Positions 1 through 7,754 of a stretch of 27,128 nt of DNA are shown piece by piece. Numbering within the stretch: the stretch's first letter is position 1; each line of letters begins with the position of its first letter. The position numbers and the translations under genes were made by a program. The notes under the pieces are model-generated. The model worked only from the letters and a program-made list of their open reading frames with translations, was not told the origin of the DNA and did no database searches. Location of the stretch: positions 1 through 27,128 of the forward strand of contig CAYSOX010000013.1 in NCBI GenBank assembly GCA_964432825.1. Reading direction: 5' to 3'. The stretch is from UMGS1908 sp964432825. Its GTDB lineage: Bacteria > Bacillota > Clostridia > Christensenellales > UBA1242.

Positions 1-90
1 CGGGGTTCTGCTTTGGTATTTTTAGTCCAAAAGATGAATAAAGGTGCGGACGGATGGTCCGTCGGTTCGGGCAGACCGACGGAACTTTAC
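1..90 (-). repeat. Inverted, edge-truncated copy of the ~435-bp dispersed element
   Basis: Read on the minus strand, this segment matches 10501-10591, and 8715-8801 over its shorter shared part, almost base for base. It includes the 9-bp hairpin TCCGTCGGT/ACCGACGGA (58-66 with 75-83, 8-base loop). It is opposite in orientation to the other two copies and is cut by the window start. Positions 91-267, between it and the lepA stop, show no gene and no convincing terminator. Confidence 0.9.
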
Positions 91-267
91 CATCCCTTCC
101 CTATAAGCAAATGTTTCCATAGGGCTTATGGATTTACAGAATAAAATATTTGCACCTCATTAAATTTTTATGTTTTATGGGGGTTGGATTAATTAGCGGA
201 ACAATAGATTTGTATTAGGTTTTATGAGGTTTGGTTTTTTATAAAAAATAATCTAACTAAAATGAGG

Positions 268-2070
268 TTAATTTTTCAATATTGAAATAAAAGCCTCGGC
301 TGGAAGTTCTACCGAACCTAGTTTTCGCATTCTCTTTTTCCCCTCTTTTTGCTTTTCCAAAAGTTTGCGTTTTCTTGAAATATCACCACCATAACATTTT
401 GCGGTTACATCTTTTCGAAGTGCTTTTACGGTTTCACGAGCAATTATTTTTCCACCAATTGCGGCTTGAATTGGTATTTCAAACAACTGTCTATCTATGT
501 TTTCTTTTAATTTTTCGCATATTGCACGACCGCGAGTGACTGCATGGTCACGATGCACTATTAAAGACAAGGCGTCACAAACTTCACCATTTAACAATAT
601 ATCTAGTTTTACGAGGTCGGAAGGTTCATAACCCGACAAAGTGTAATCAAAACTTGCATAACCATGCGAAATACTCTTTAATTCATCAAAAAAATCAAAG
701 ACTATTTCATTTAGTGGCAATTTGTATTCTAGTGCGACGCGGGACTTGTCTATATATGTCAAATTTTTATATTCGCCTCGTTTATTTTGGCAAAGTTCCA
801 TCAAAACACCAACATATTCTGGCGGTGTATAAATTTCAGCCTTTACAACAGGTTCTTCTATTCGGTCAATTTCGGTGGTTGGTGGAAGATTTGCGGGGCT
901 TTTGATTTCTAGCATATCGCCATTTGTTTTGTAAACATTATACGAAACACTTGGTGCTGTTGTTATTATTTCCAAATTAAATTCGCGATCTAGCCTTTCG
1001 GTTATAATATCCATATGAAGAAGCCCTAAAAATCCGCATCTAAACCCTAGTCCCAAAGCATTTGAAGTTTCTTTTTGAAAAACCAACGACGCATCGTTAA
1101 GTTTTAATTTATCTAAAGCATCCTTTAAATCATTAAACTTAGAGCCGTCAAGCGGGAAAATTCCGCTGAAAACCATTGGGTTTACCACCTTGTATCCTGG
1201 AAGTGGTTTTTCGGTTTGTGAGGACACTAAAGTTATTGTATCACCCACCCTAATGTCGCTGACAGTTTTTATGCTTGCGGTAATATAACCAACTTCGCCC
1301 GCCTTTAACTCATCCCTTTCGTTTGGCTTTGGAGAGAATATTCCCACCTCAGTCACATCATATTCCTTACCTGTTTGCATCATTAAAATTTTGTCGCCCT
1401 TTTGAACGGAGCCGTCAATAATTCTAACCAAACATACCGCACCTTTAAAATTATCATAATAACTATCAAAAATTAAGGCTTTTAGCGGTGCATTTAAGTT
1501 TCCGTTAGGTGCTGGAACCTTTTCTATAAGTCTTTTTAAAACCTCTTCACAATTGGTGCCATCTTTTGCGGATACCATTGGACAATTTTCCGTATCTAAG
1601 CCAATCACATCTTCAATTTCGGCTTTAACCTCATCCGGTCTCGCACTTGGAAGGTCTATTTTATTTAATACGGGCATAATCTCCAAATCGTTTTCTAGTG
1701 CCATATAGCAATTGGCAAGAGTTTGAGCCTCAACACCTTGGCTTGCATCCACCACCAGTACCGCACCTTCACATGCAGCAAGCGAACGCGACACCTCATA
1801 TGTGAAATCGACATGACCCGGAGTGTCTATCAAATTTAAAATGTATTCGGTGCCGTTGTATGTGTATTTCATAGTGACTGGAGTAAGTTTTATGGTTATT
1901 CCCCGTTCTCTCTCCAACTCCATACTATCAAGCATTTGCTCTTTGCTTTCTCGCTTGGTTACGGTGCCGGTTATTTCCATTAGACGGTCGGCTAATGTAC
2001 TTTTGCCGTGGTCAATGTGTGCAATTATGCTAAAATTTCTAATATTTGACTGTAAATCTTTATTTGCCAT
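268..2070 (-). CDS. lepA: Elongation factor 4 (LepA), ribosomal back-translocase GTPase
   Basis: LepA/EF4 is a translational GTPase that binds the ribosome and is credited with back-translocation or with helping initiation and subunit biogenesis. The 600-residue length is normal for the family. The GTPase motifs are intact: AHIDHGKST (17-25), RERGITI (54-60), DTPGH (82-86), NKID (136-139) and SAK (167-169). The LepA-specific C-terminal domain is complete, with a very basic ISRKRKLLEKQKEGKKRMRK stretch shortly before the end. The ATG has an AGGA about 9 bases upstream. The family is near-universal in bacteria and usually a single copy. Upstream, the 13-bp palindrome GTTGTATTACAAC (2116-2128) lies where a promoter should be, but I see only a weak -10 (TAATAT) and no good -35. 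The gene is probably transcribed alone or together with the CMP kinase gene upstream. Confidence 0.97.
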   Translation of the reverse strand: MANKDLQSNIRNFSIIAHIDHGKSTLADRLMEITGTVTKRESKEQMLDSMELERERGITIKLTPVTMKYTYNGTEYILNLIDTPGHVDFTYEVSRSLAACEGAVLVVDASQGVEAQTLANCYMALENDLEIMPVLNKIDLPSARPDEVKAEIEDVIGLDTENCPMVSAKDGTNCEEVLKRLIEKVPAPNGNLNAPLKALIFDSYYDNFKGAVCLVRIIDGSVQKGDKILMMQTGKEYDVTEVGIFSPKPNERDELKAGEVGYITASIKTVSDIRVGDTITLVSSQTEKPLPGYKVVNPMVFSGIFPLDGSKFNDLKDALDKLKLNDASLVFQKETSNALGLGFRCGFLGLLHMDIITERLDREFNLEIITTAPSVSYNVYKTNGDMLEIKSPANLPPTTEIDRIEEPVVKAEIYTPPEYVGVLMELCQNKRGEYKNLTYIDKSRVALEYKLPLNEIVFDFFDELKSISHGYASFDYTLSGYEPSDLVKLDILLNGEVCDALSLIVHRDHAVTRGRAICEKLKENIDRQLFEIPIQAAIGGKIIARETVKALRKDVTAKCYGGDISRKRKLLEKQKEGKKRMRKLGSVELPAEAFISILKN

Positions 2071-2131
2071 TTAGTTTTTCCTTTTGCTTTATTTTAATAT
2101 TAGTTGTGTCTATTTGTTGTATTACAACTAT

Positions 2132-2411
2132 CGGAAGTTTTGTCTAGAAGTATACAAGTAATAAAGTATAATGATTTTATTATATTAGTTTGAATGGTTC
2201 TTCGAGGGGTTTTTACAAGTAATTCTATTATATTATCCTCTTACTTTATTGGTCGGTGCCATTGTATGTATATTTCATAGTGACTGGAGTAAGTCTTTTG
2301 AATTGAATTGTTTTTGCGGAAGTTTCCTCCAAATGCATACAAGCAAAACACTTTGTCCAGATGCATACAAGCAAAAGCACAATGATTTTATTATATTAGT
2401 TTGAATGGTTC
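2132..2411. repeat. Decayed duplication containing pieces of cmk and lepA
   Basis: The spacer between lepA and the CMP kinase gene holds copies of both neighbours. Positions 2170-2200 are identical over 31 bases to 2381-2411, which covers the 3' end and stop codon of the kinase gene. Positions 2253-2294 match 1847-1888 inside lepA at 40 of 42 bases. The sequences before the kinase-end copies are also alike: 2138-2169 resembles 2352-2380, both running TTTGTC.AGA..ATACAAG. No open frame is preserved, so these are non-coding remnants. Confidence 0.85.
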
Positions 2412-2959
2412 TCGAGGTATTTTTTATACTCGGTGTAAATAATTTCTGCCGTCTCTTCGGGTGTTCTGCCGTAATTTTCTACTACCAAATCATAATTTCC
2501 CGCATTTGTTAAGTCTATATTGTAAATCTTTTTGTATCGCTCAATTTCTTGATTTCGGCGGTAATTTAAGGCTTTTAACGCATCCTCTTCAGTTTCTACC
2601 TTAACATCACCCTCTCTTTCGGTGTCGGCTAAAAACCGCCTTGCCATTTCGTGGTCGGGGATTGTTACGAACACTTTGAAGGATTTTGGAACACAGAACC
2701 ACCCCAGTCTTGAATCTAACAATAAATCATCCCCAATTCGGGTTCTTCCAATCTCTCTTTGCATCTCTTCTATTTTTAAATCTATGGACTTGTCGTTGTT
2801 TAAAACCTTTTGAAATTCCACAATATCCATTCCGTTTTCTTGTGCCATTTGACGCAATATTTTACCCGTACTCATACTTTCAAAGTTGTATTTTTCGGCA
2901 AAGACTCTTGCAACTGTGCTTTTACCCGAACACGGTGAACCCGTTATTGTTATCATCAT
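2396..2959 (-). CDS. Cytidylate kinase, archaeal-type (COG1102-like) P-loop NMP kinase
   Basis: This enzyme most likely phosphorylates CMP and dCMP with ATP in the cytosol, feeding CTP and dCTP synthesis. The protein is 187 residues, the size of the short archaeal-type CMP kinases and smaller than the usual bacterial Cmk (about 220). A P-loop GSPCSGKST sits at residues 7-15. A nucleotide-binding LDSRLGWF lies at 81-88, and a RRNQEIERYKKIYNID segment at 134-149 is typical of the lid and C-terminal helix of this subfamily. Start: two adjacent ATG codons (2959 and 2956) follow AGGAG (2969-2973). The first is 9 bases away and is chosen here, but the second is equally possible. The gene has its own promoter (2991-3019). 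Other small P-loop kinases, such as shikimate or adenylate kinase-like enzymes, cannot be wholly excluded. Confidence 0.85.
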   Translation of the reverse strand: MMITITGSPCSGKSTVARVFAEKYNFESMSTGKILRQMAQENGMDIVEFQKVLNNDKSIDLKIEEMQREIGRTRIGDDLLLDSRLGWFCVPKSFKVFVTIPDHEMARRFLADTEREGDVKVETEEDALKALNYRRNQEIERYKKIYNIDLTNAGNYDLVVENYGRTPEETAEIIYTEYKKYLENHSN

Positions 2960-2990
2960 AAAAAACTTCTCCTATTGTTTATTTCAATTT

Positions 2991-3019
2991 ATTATACAAA
3001 AAAAGCACCCTCTAGTCAA
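2991..3019 (-). promoter_or_regulatory. Sigma-A-type promoter of the CMP kinase gene
   Basis: On the minus strand, TTGACT (3014-3019) is followed by a 17-base spacer and TATAAT (2991-2996). Transcription would begin near 2984, giving a short leader of about 25 bases that contains the AGGAG ribosome binding site. Confidence 0.85.
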
Positions 3020-3180
3020 GCCAAAATAATAAAATCAAGCATTCCCTTAGCCAATTTTTAAGCCCTTAGAAAATATTAATTTGGTGCCTTTTCTTTGAGT
3101 GCGTTTATTACTAGATATTTACAATTTGCTCCAATGCACCATTATTTTGGGTGGTGTTCTGTTCTTTTGGAGGGGCTTGC

Positions 3181-3475
3181 TATCCGCTTTGTATATTTGG
3201 CTCTTCTGTTTCGGTGTTTACTATCCGCTTTTTGGGGTGGTTTTTATTCTTATGTGGTGAGTGCTAGTCGCTTTGGTTTTTTTGTTCGCATATGGTTCAT
3301 ATTAGTCGCTTTTGGTTTTTTGTTCTCCTATGGTGTATGCCATTCGCTTTTAAATGTTTAATGTTTCCTCTTCGCATTGAATACTTACCATTCGCTAATG
3401 TTTCCTCTTCGCATTGAATACTTACTATTCGCTTTGAATATTTGGCTCTTCTGTTTCGGTGTTTACTATCCGCTT
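3181..3475. repeat. Eight-unit array of TATCCGCTT-like boxes spaced ~41 bp
   Basis: Boxes related to TATCCGCTT (variants TAGTCGCTT, CATTCGCTT, TATTCGCTT) begin at 3181, 3222, 3265, 3303, 3341, 3389, 3426 and 3467. Spacings are 41, 43, 38, 38, 48, 37 and 41 bp. The sequence between boxes is only partly conserved. The first and last intervals share TTTGGCTCTTCTGTTTCGGT, and two middle ones share TGTTTCCTCTTCGCATTGAA. The array fills the spacer between divergent promoters of the kinase (minus) and methyltransferase (plus) genes. It is either a degenerate minisatellite or an array of protein sites. The rest of 3020-3662 holds no gene. Confidence 0.8.
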
Positions 3476-3662
3476 CTTGGGGTGGGCTGATTTTTGGTTT
3501 TTCTGCTTTTTAGATGATATTGTTTTTATTGATATTTTGTCTTTAGGTGGCACTCCTCTAAAGCAAATTTTGATTACCAATTAGTTTATCATTTAGGGCT
3601 AACATATTGATGAAGTTATTTTTCCGCACCAATATTTTAAGTTTTGGGATATACAATTTGGG

Positions 3663-3691
3663 TTGACAAAACAAACTACTATTTGTATAAT
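3663..3691 (+). promoter_or_regulatory. Perfect consensus promoter of the methyltransferase gene
   Basis: TTGACA (3663-3668), a 17-base spacer and TATAAT (3686-3691) match the sigma-A consensus at every position. Predicted initiation near 3698 gives a leader of about 29 bases carrying the GAGG ribosome binding site, which lies five bases before the ATG at 3727. Confidence 0.92.
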
Positions 3692-3726
3692 TATCGGCAG
3701 AATACAAAATTTAAGTTGAGGGTTTT

Positions 3727-4845
3727 ATGCGAGATAAATTGGAAGTTTATTATAATAAATTTAATGAAGATAAACGGCTTAAAAGAAGGCATGGAAATGT
3801 GGAATTTCAAGTTACTTTTTCGTACATTTTAAAATATTTGGATGGCTATAAAAATAAAAATGCTTTATGCAACTGCAAAAATCAAAAATCCTTGGACGAC
3901 CATAAAAACCAAAATTTCTTGGAGGAAAATAATAATAAAAACTCTTTGGGCGATTGTGGAAATGAAAATTGTAACAATTTTTTAATTACAACGCATTCTT
4001 GCACTAAAAAGTTAGAAAACAATTTACAATCCAAAGATTTTTCTAAGGATTCTTTAACCAAAAATTGTAATAATTCTAAAAATATAGCCTCTTCTAGTAT
4101 AAACCTTTTAACGACCCCTTGCAATAAAAAATACGACCTTATAGAACTTGAGACCGTCACAATTTCTGAAGCCGAAAAACAGTCCAACCACCTAATAAAG
4201 ATTGCGGATATTGGAGCGGGAACAGGAAGATACTCCATCCCTCTACACAATTTAGGTTTTGATGTACTTGCGGTTGAACCATTTAAGTGCAATTTGAATA
4301 AACTCATCCAAAACGACCCAAATGTTCCTACAATGCTTGGCGATGCGAGAAATCTTAAAAAACTTGCGGACAATTCCTTCGACTTGACACTACTTTTTGG
4401 ACCCATGTATCACCTTGGCACGGTTGATGAAAAGTTGAAAGCACTTTTAGAGGCTGAAAGAATCACAAAACCGAATGGCATTATTATGGTTGCATACATA
4501 ACCAATGAATACTCGGTGATAACCCACGCTTTTAAGTCACATAAGTTTGTTGAATGCAAAAAAAATGGTCAACTCTCGGAAGATTTTAAAACCATTTACA
4601 CCGAAAACGACCTTTATAGTTATATGAGAATTTCGGACATTGATAATCTTTTAGCAAAAGCCCCTAACCTAAAGCGAATCAATATTTTTGGAGCGGATGG
4701 TCCCACTGAATATATGAGGCGTGAAATTAATGAAATGACCGAACCCGAATATGAAGCATTTATTCAATTTGTAAAGCAAATTGCCGAACGAAAAGACTTG
4801 CTTGGAGCCTCCGCCCATATTGTGGACGTACTTGTAAAAAATTAA
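3727..4845 (+). CDS. Class I SAM-dependent methyltransferase with a ~115-residue Asn/Lys-rich insertion
   Basis: The substrate is unknown. The fold is a Rossmann-type SAM methyltransferase: motif I is IADIGAGTGRYS (159-170), an acidic VEP lies at the end of the next strand (183-185), followed by GDARNL (205-210) and the LLFGPMYHLGT segment (222-232). The C-terminal DLLGASAHIVDVLVKN (357-372) matches a common Firmicutes family of about 250 residues as I know it. In that family the N-terminal helix (here 1-40, with YYNKFNEDKRLKRRHG) is followed almost at once by motif I. Here residues 41-157 intervene, rich in Asn, Lys and Ser, with seven Cys. At residues 50-85 they contain a 9-residue tandem repeat. 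The frame is unbroken and both ends of the family are intact, so the protein is probably functional, with a disordered loop. The gene is single on the plus strand. Confidence 0.85.
   Translation: MRDKLEVYYNKFNEDKRLKRRHGNVEFQVTFSYILKYLDGYKNKNALCNCKNQKSLDDHKNQNFLEENNNKNSLGDCGNENCNNFLITTHSCTKKLENNLQSKDFSKDSLTKNCNNSKNIASSSINLLTTPCNKKYDLIELETVTISEAEKQSNHLIKIADIGAGTGRYSIPLHNLGFDVLAVEPFKCNLNKLIQNDPNVPTMLGDARNLKKLADNSFDLTLLFGPMYHLGTVDEKLKALLEAERITKPNGIIMVAYITNEYSVITHAFKSHKFVECKKNGQLSEDFKTIYTENDLYSYMRISDIDNLLAKAPNLKRINIFGADGPTEYMRREINEMTEPEYEAFIQFVKQIAERKDLLGASAHIVDVLVKN
3874..3981 (+). repeat. In-frame 27-bp (9-residue) tandem repeat inside the methyltransferase gene
   Basis: Four consecutive 27-bp units encode CKNQKSLDD, HKNQNFLEE, NNNKNSLGD and CGNENCNNF (residues 50-85). 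The period is a multiple of three, so copy-number change would keep the frame. Further decayed units may follow up to the start of the SAM-binding domain. Confidence 0.8.
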
Positions 4846-4923
4846 GATTGTAAAATAAAACTACTTGAATTATTGGTACTTTTTAAGACTTATTTAATGT
4901 GCTTGCACTTTTGTTTGATAATA

Positions 4924-4995
4924 TTGTAAAATTAAAATTTCTTTACTTTTTTGATATTGTTGTAAAATTAAAATTTCTTTACTTTTTGGAACAAT
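4924..4995 (+). repeat. Two tandem 36-bp AT-rich units
   Basis: Units at 4924-4959 and 4960-4995 share TTGTAAAATTAAAATTTCTT and the following ACTTTTT. They are embedded in a looser larger repeat, as TTATTTAATG with a following CTTTTGTTTGA recurs at about 4890 and 5005. The spacer 4846-5286 has no gene. Confidence 0.75.
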
Positions 4996-5050
4996 TTAAT
5001 ACTTATTTAATGCTCAGATACTTTTGTTTGAGTTATTATTGAAAATTAAA

Positions 5051-5086
5051 AAAAGGGTAAATCTATAAGATTTACCTTTAATTTTT
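5051..5086. terminator. Bidirectional intrinsic terminator between convergent genes
   Basis: A perfect 9-bp stem GGTAAATCT/AGATTTACC (5056-5064 with 5068-5076) has a 3-base loop. T-rich runs follow on both strands: TTTAATTTTTT on plus, and an A-run at 5048-5054 that reads as a T-run on minus. It lies between the plus-strand methyltransferase gene and minus-strand yebC, so it can end both transcripts. Confidence 0.85.
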
Positions 5087-5286
5087 TGCCAATTTTAATT
5101 AGGTTTTTACCTCTTGTTTGACCTTTTTACACCTTTTGCTAGGTTTTTTTATTTATTGAACTATCTAATTTTGCTTATTTATAGTTCTGGCTCTTTTTAC
5201 CTTTTGAACCAACTCTTTTTACCTTTTGCTATGGCTTTGATTTTTAACTAAATAGGCGTAATAACTAGTTAATAGTTTGTGGCAGA

Positions 5287-6009
5287 CTAAATATCGGCGT
5301 TGTGGTAGACATTTTGTACATCGTCTAGTTCTTCTAGTGCGTCGATTAAGTTTTCTATCTTTTCAATTTGCTTTTCTTCTGGAACAATGTAATTGTTTGG
5401 AACCATTTCAGATTCTGCAGATAATAGTTCTATCCCTGCATTTTTGAAGGCTTCTTCTACATCTTTTAGGTTTGAAGAATTGGTGTATACAACAAAACTA
5501 TCCTCTTCGGTTTGAACATCGTCCGCACCGCCCTCAATGGCAATTTCGAAAATTTTATCTTCGGTTAAGTCGCCGGTTTTTTCAATAATCAAAACACCCT
5601 TTCTTTCAAACATAAAAGAAACGCTTCCTGTGGTTCCTAGGCTTCCGCCCGACTTATCAAATAAGTGACGAACATCGCCTGCTGTACGATTTTTGTTATC
5701 AGTTAAGCATTCCACAATAAATGCCACACCGCTTGGCCCGTAACCTTCATAAACCATATCGGTATAATTTACGGTATCAATTTCACCACTTGCCTTTTTG
5801 ATACTTCTTTGGATGTTGTCGTTTGGCATATTGTTAGATTTTGCCTTAGAAATAATATCGGCAAGTTTTGAGTTGGTTGAAGGGTCTGCACCGCCCATTT
5901 TTACGGCTACGGCAATCTCTCTACCAATTTTGGTGAAGATTTTTGCACGCGCTGCATCGGCTTTATCTTTTGTCTTTTTTATATTATGAAACTTTGAATG
6001 TCCGCTCAT
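5287..6009 (-). CDS. yebC: YebC/PmpR family protein
   Basis: This is a cytosolic YebC-family protein. Members were first described as DNA-binding transcriptional regulators and more recently as translation factors that relieve ribosome stalling. The protein has 240 residues, the usual family length. It opens with the family signature MSGHSKFHNIKKTKDKADAA, continues with KIGREIAVAVKMGG and an N-terminal helical domain, and carries a central YEGYGPSGVAFIVECLTDNKNRT (92-114) with GGSLGTTGSVSFMF (120-133). The acidic third domain is complete (LIDALEELDDVQNVYHN). The ATG is preceded by AAAGGAG (6018-6024) at 8 bases. It stands alone: a terminator lies downstream, and an extended -10 promoter lies upstream. 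Which of the two proposed roles applies cannot be read from sequence. Confidence 0.95.
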   Translation of the reverse strand: MSGHSKFHNIKKTKDKADAARAKIFTKIGREIAVAVKMGGADPSTNSKLADIISKAKSNNMPNDNIQRSIKKASGEIDTVNYTDMVYEGYGPSGVAFIVECLTDNKNRTAGDVRHLFDKSGGSLGTTGSVSFMFERKGVLIIEKTGDLTEDKIFEIAIEGGADDVQTEEDSFVVYTNSSNLKDVEEAFKNAGIELLSAESEMVPNNYIVPEEKQIEKIENLIDALEELDDVQNVYHNADI

Positions 6010-6066
6010 AATTTACACTCCTTTCAATATTGTTATATTTTAATTTTAAGTTTTACACTTTGCTTT

Positions 6067-6075
6067 ATTATACCA
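6067..6075 (-). promoter_or_regulatory. Extended -10 promoter candidate for yebC
   Basis: The minus strand reads TGGTATAAT (TG extension 6074-6075, hexamer 6067-6072). No good -35 lies 17 bases away. A TTGACG is present but only 11 bases upstream, so an extended -10 promoter is the best reading. The leader would be about 50 bases. Confidence 0.6.
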
Positions 6076-6186
6076 CACGAAATCGTCAAATAAAAACGAT
6101 TTGTTAAGTGTTGAGAAATTTTAGGGTTTCACCAATAAAAACTGAAATTCCTATAAAAGTGTTTTTACATTTGGGGATTGATTCTT

Positions 6187-6328
6187 AATGCGAAATTAAA
6201 GAATTTGGGTTGTTTGAAATGTAAAATTAAAGGTTTTGAAATTGTTGCATAATGTAAGATTAAAAGTTTTGAAGGTTGCTTAATAGCATAAAATAGCGAC
6301 CTTGGTTGTCCAAAATGCAAAATTAAAG
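6187..6328. repeat. Degenerate array of AATGNAAAATTAAAG units spaced 31-33 bp
   Basis: Units begin at 6187, 6218, 6251 and 6314, with a weaker one at 6282, giving spacings of 31, 33, 31 and 32 bp. The array lies upstream of the yebC promoter and downstream of the spoU gene. The rest of the 6010-6368 spacer shows no gene and no clear terminator for the upstream operon. Confidence 0.65.
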
Positions 6329-6368
6329 AATTGTTTTATTGGTGGTAAAATATCCTTTTAATGAAATT

Positions 6369-7133
6369 TTATCTGTTTGCTAGCATAAACATCAAAATGC
6401 TTGCACTAACTCCCGCATTTAGCGACTCAACCTCTTTTGCCATTGGAATTGAAAGTGAAATATGTTCTTCATTTCGGATGGTTTTGCTCACGCCATTGCC
6501 CTCATTTCCAATAACAAGCGAATATTTTTCGGGTAAGGTTAAATTTTTATCAAACACCGACTGCTTGCCTGCTTCGGCTAGCACTATTTGGTAACCATTT
6601 TCGTGGCTGAACCTTATAAATTCCTCATGGGTCAAATTGAAAAAACGCGGGAAAAGGATTGTTCCACTGGCACTGCGAATGGTTTTATCGTTAAATGGGT
6701 CGACCGAATCAATTAAAACCAAATCCAAAAAGCCACTTGCAACCGCCGACCTTATAATAGTTCCAAGATTTCCTGGGTCTTGCAAATGGTCTAAAACCAA
6801 AATGTTTTTGGCTTTTATGCTTGATATATTCATTTTTTTATAGTTGCATATTGCCATTATGTGTTGAGGTTCTATCGTGCTTGAAAGACTAACAAACACC
6901 TCGTGGGCTAAAATTATCACCTTGTCATTATACGCATTGATTATATCCTCATAGTCCATTTGGTAGTTTTGGTCAATTAAAATATTTTGGGCTACATCTT
7001 GCAATTTTAGACTTTCAAGAACGACCTTTTCGCCCTCTAATTTAAACAAAGAGAATTGCTCCCGGTACTTTTTTACCGAGAGCGAACGAAACTTCTTTAT
7101 TAATGCATTATCTTTACTTTCTATAAATTTCAT
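6369..7133 (-). CDS. SpoU/TrmH-family RNA 2'-O-ribose methyltransferase
   Basis: A SPOUT-fold enzyme that transfers a methyl group from SAM to a ribose 2'-OH in rRNA or tRNA; the target nucleotide is not predictable here. All three family motifs are present: LQDPGNLGTIIRSA (117-130), LVIGNEGNGV (206-215) and SIPMAKEVESLNAGVSASIL (228-247), which form the knotted SAM site. The N-terminal 100 residues (KKYREQFSLFKLEGEKVVLE) match the RNA-binding substrate domain of the RlmB/YsgA-like group. At 254 residues the length is normal. The ATG follows rplT by 25 bases, with a weak AAGAGA site 7 bases upstream, so it is probably co-transcribed as the last gene of the infC operon. This linkage fits a ribosomal RNA target. 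Confidence 0.92.
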   Translation of the reverse strand: MKFIESKDNALIKKFRSLSVKKYREQFSLFKLEGEKVVLESLKLQDVAQNILIDQNYQMDYEDIINAYNDKVIILAHEVFVSLSSTIEPQHIMAICNYKKMNISSIKAKNILVLDHLQDPGNLGTIIRSAVASGFLDLVLIDSVDPFNDKTIRSASGTILFPRFFNLTHEEFIRFSHENGYQIVLAEAGKQSVFDKNLTLPEKYSLVIGNEGNGVSKTIRNEEHISLSIPMAKEVESLNAGVSASILMFMLANR

Positions 7134-7158
7134 ACATTTCTCTTAAAATATTGCTAAA

Positions 7159-7515
7159 TTACTTAGCAAGTGCTTTTTTTGCACTTTCGCAAATGCTTGC
7201 AAATGTTGCCTTGTCTGAAATGGCGATTTCTGCAAGTGACTTACGGTCTAGTTCGATACCAGCCTTTTTAACGCCATCAATCAATTTTGAATAACTTAAG
7301 CCGTTAACTCTTGCTTCAGCATTGATTCTTGCAATCCATAAATTTCTGAACTCTCTTTTCTTGTTCTTTCTGCCTACATATGCATAGGTTCCAGACTTCA
7401 TAAGTTGTTGCTTTGCAAGTGTGTAAAGTTTGCTCTTTGAACCACGGTAACCCTTGGCTGACTTAAATACTTTAACTCTCTTTTTATGTGCGTTTACGCC
7501 TCTTTTAATTCTCAT
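7159..7515 (-). CDS. rplT: 50S ribosomal protein L20
   Basis: L20 binds 23S rRNA early in 50S assembly and, in B. subtilis and E. coli, also represses its own operon. The 118-residue protein is full length, with the family start MRIKRGVNAHKKRVKVFKSAKGYRG and the conserved RNLWIARINAEARVNGLSYSKLIDGVKKAGIELDRK-type body split here over residues 57-92. It is strongly basic in the N-terminal half, as expected for the extended rRNA-binding tail. A strong GGAGG lies just upstream of the ATG. It is 15 bases downstream of rpmI in the conserved infC-rpmI-rplT order, and the leader structure upstream of infC is a likely target for its autoregulation. Confidence 0.98.
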   Translation of the reverse strand: MRIKRGVNAHKKRVKVFKSAKGYRGSKSKLYTLAKQQLMKSGTYAYVGRKNKKREFRNLWIARINAEARVNGLSYSKLIDGVKKAGIELDRKSLAEIAISDKATFASICESAKKALAK

Positions 7516-7530
7516 TTTTCTCTCCTCCTA

Positions 7531-7731
7531 CTAGCCTTGATTTCCTACAAGTTTCTTGATGGCTTTTTCATTAGAATGATGAACATATCCACCCTTTCTT
7601 AATTTTCTGGTTCTTTGTGTTTCTTTCTTAGTTAAGATGTGAGCCTTGTTTTGTTTTGCTCTCTTAATTTTGCCTGATGCTAAAACTGTAAATCTCTTTT
7701 TAGCGGCACTGTTGTTTTTCTGCTTTGGCAT
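7531..7731 (-). CDS. rpmI: 50S ribosomal protein L35
   Basis: A 66-residue, very basic protein of the large subunit. It has the family pattern MPKQKNNSAAKKRF at the start, then ASGKIKRAKQNKAHILTKK (residues 18-36) and RTRKLRKGG (residues 40-48). Length is standard (about 65). AAGGAG lies 8 bases before the ATG. It sits between infC (23-base gap) and rplT (15-base gap) in the canonical operon. Its stop codon is TAG. Confidence 0.97.
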   Translation of the reverse strand: MPKQKNNSAAKKRFTVLASGKIKRAKQNKAHILTKKETQRTRKLRKGGYVHHSNEKAIKKLVGNQG

Positions 7732-7754
7732 AACATTTTCTCCTTAAATTTATA

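Noticed and set aside
3095..3361. Plus-strand open frame of 88 codons with hydrophobic residues
   Set aside because: It consists mostly of the 41-bp repeat array, has no ribosome binding site, and its residues simply reflect T-rich repeats.
6067..6100. TTGACG as -35 of the yebC promoter
   Set aside because: It is only 11 bases from TATAAT, too short for a sigma-A promoter, so the extended -10 reading is preferred.
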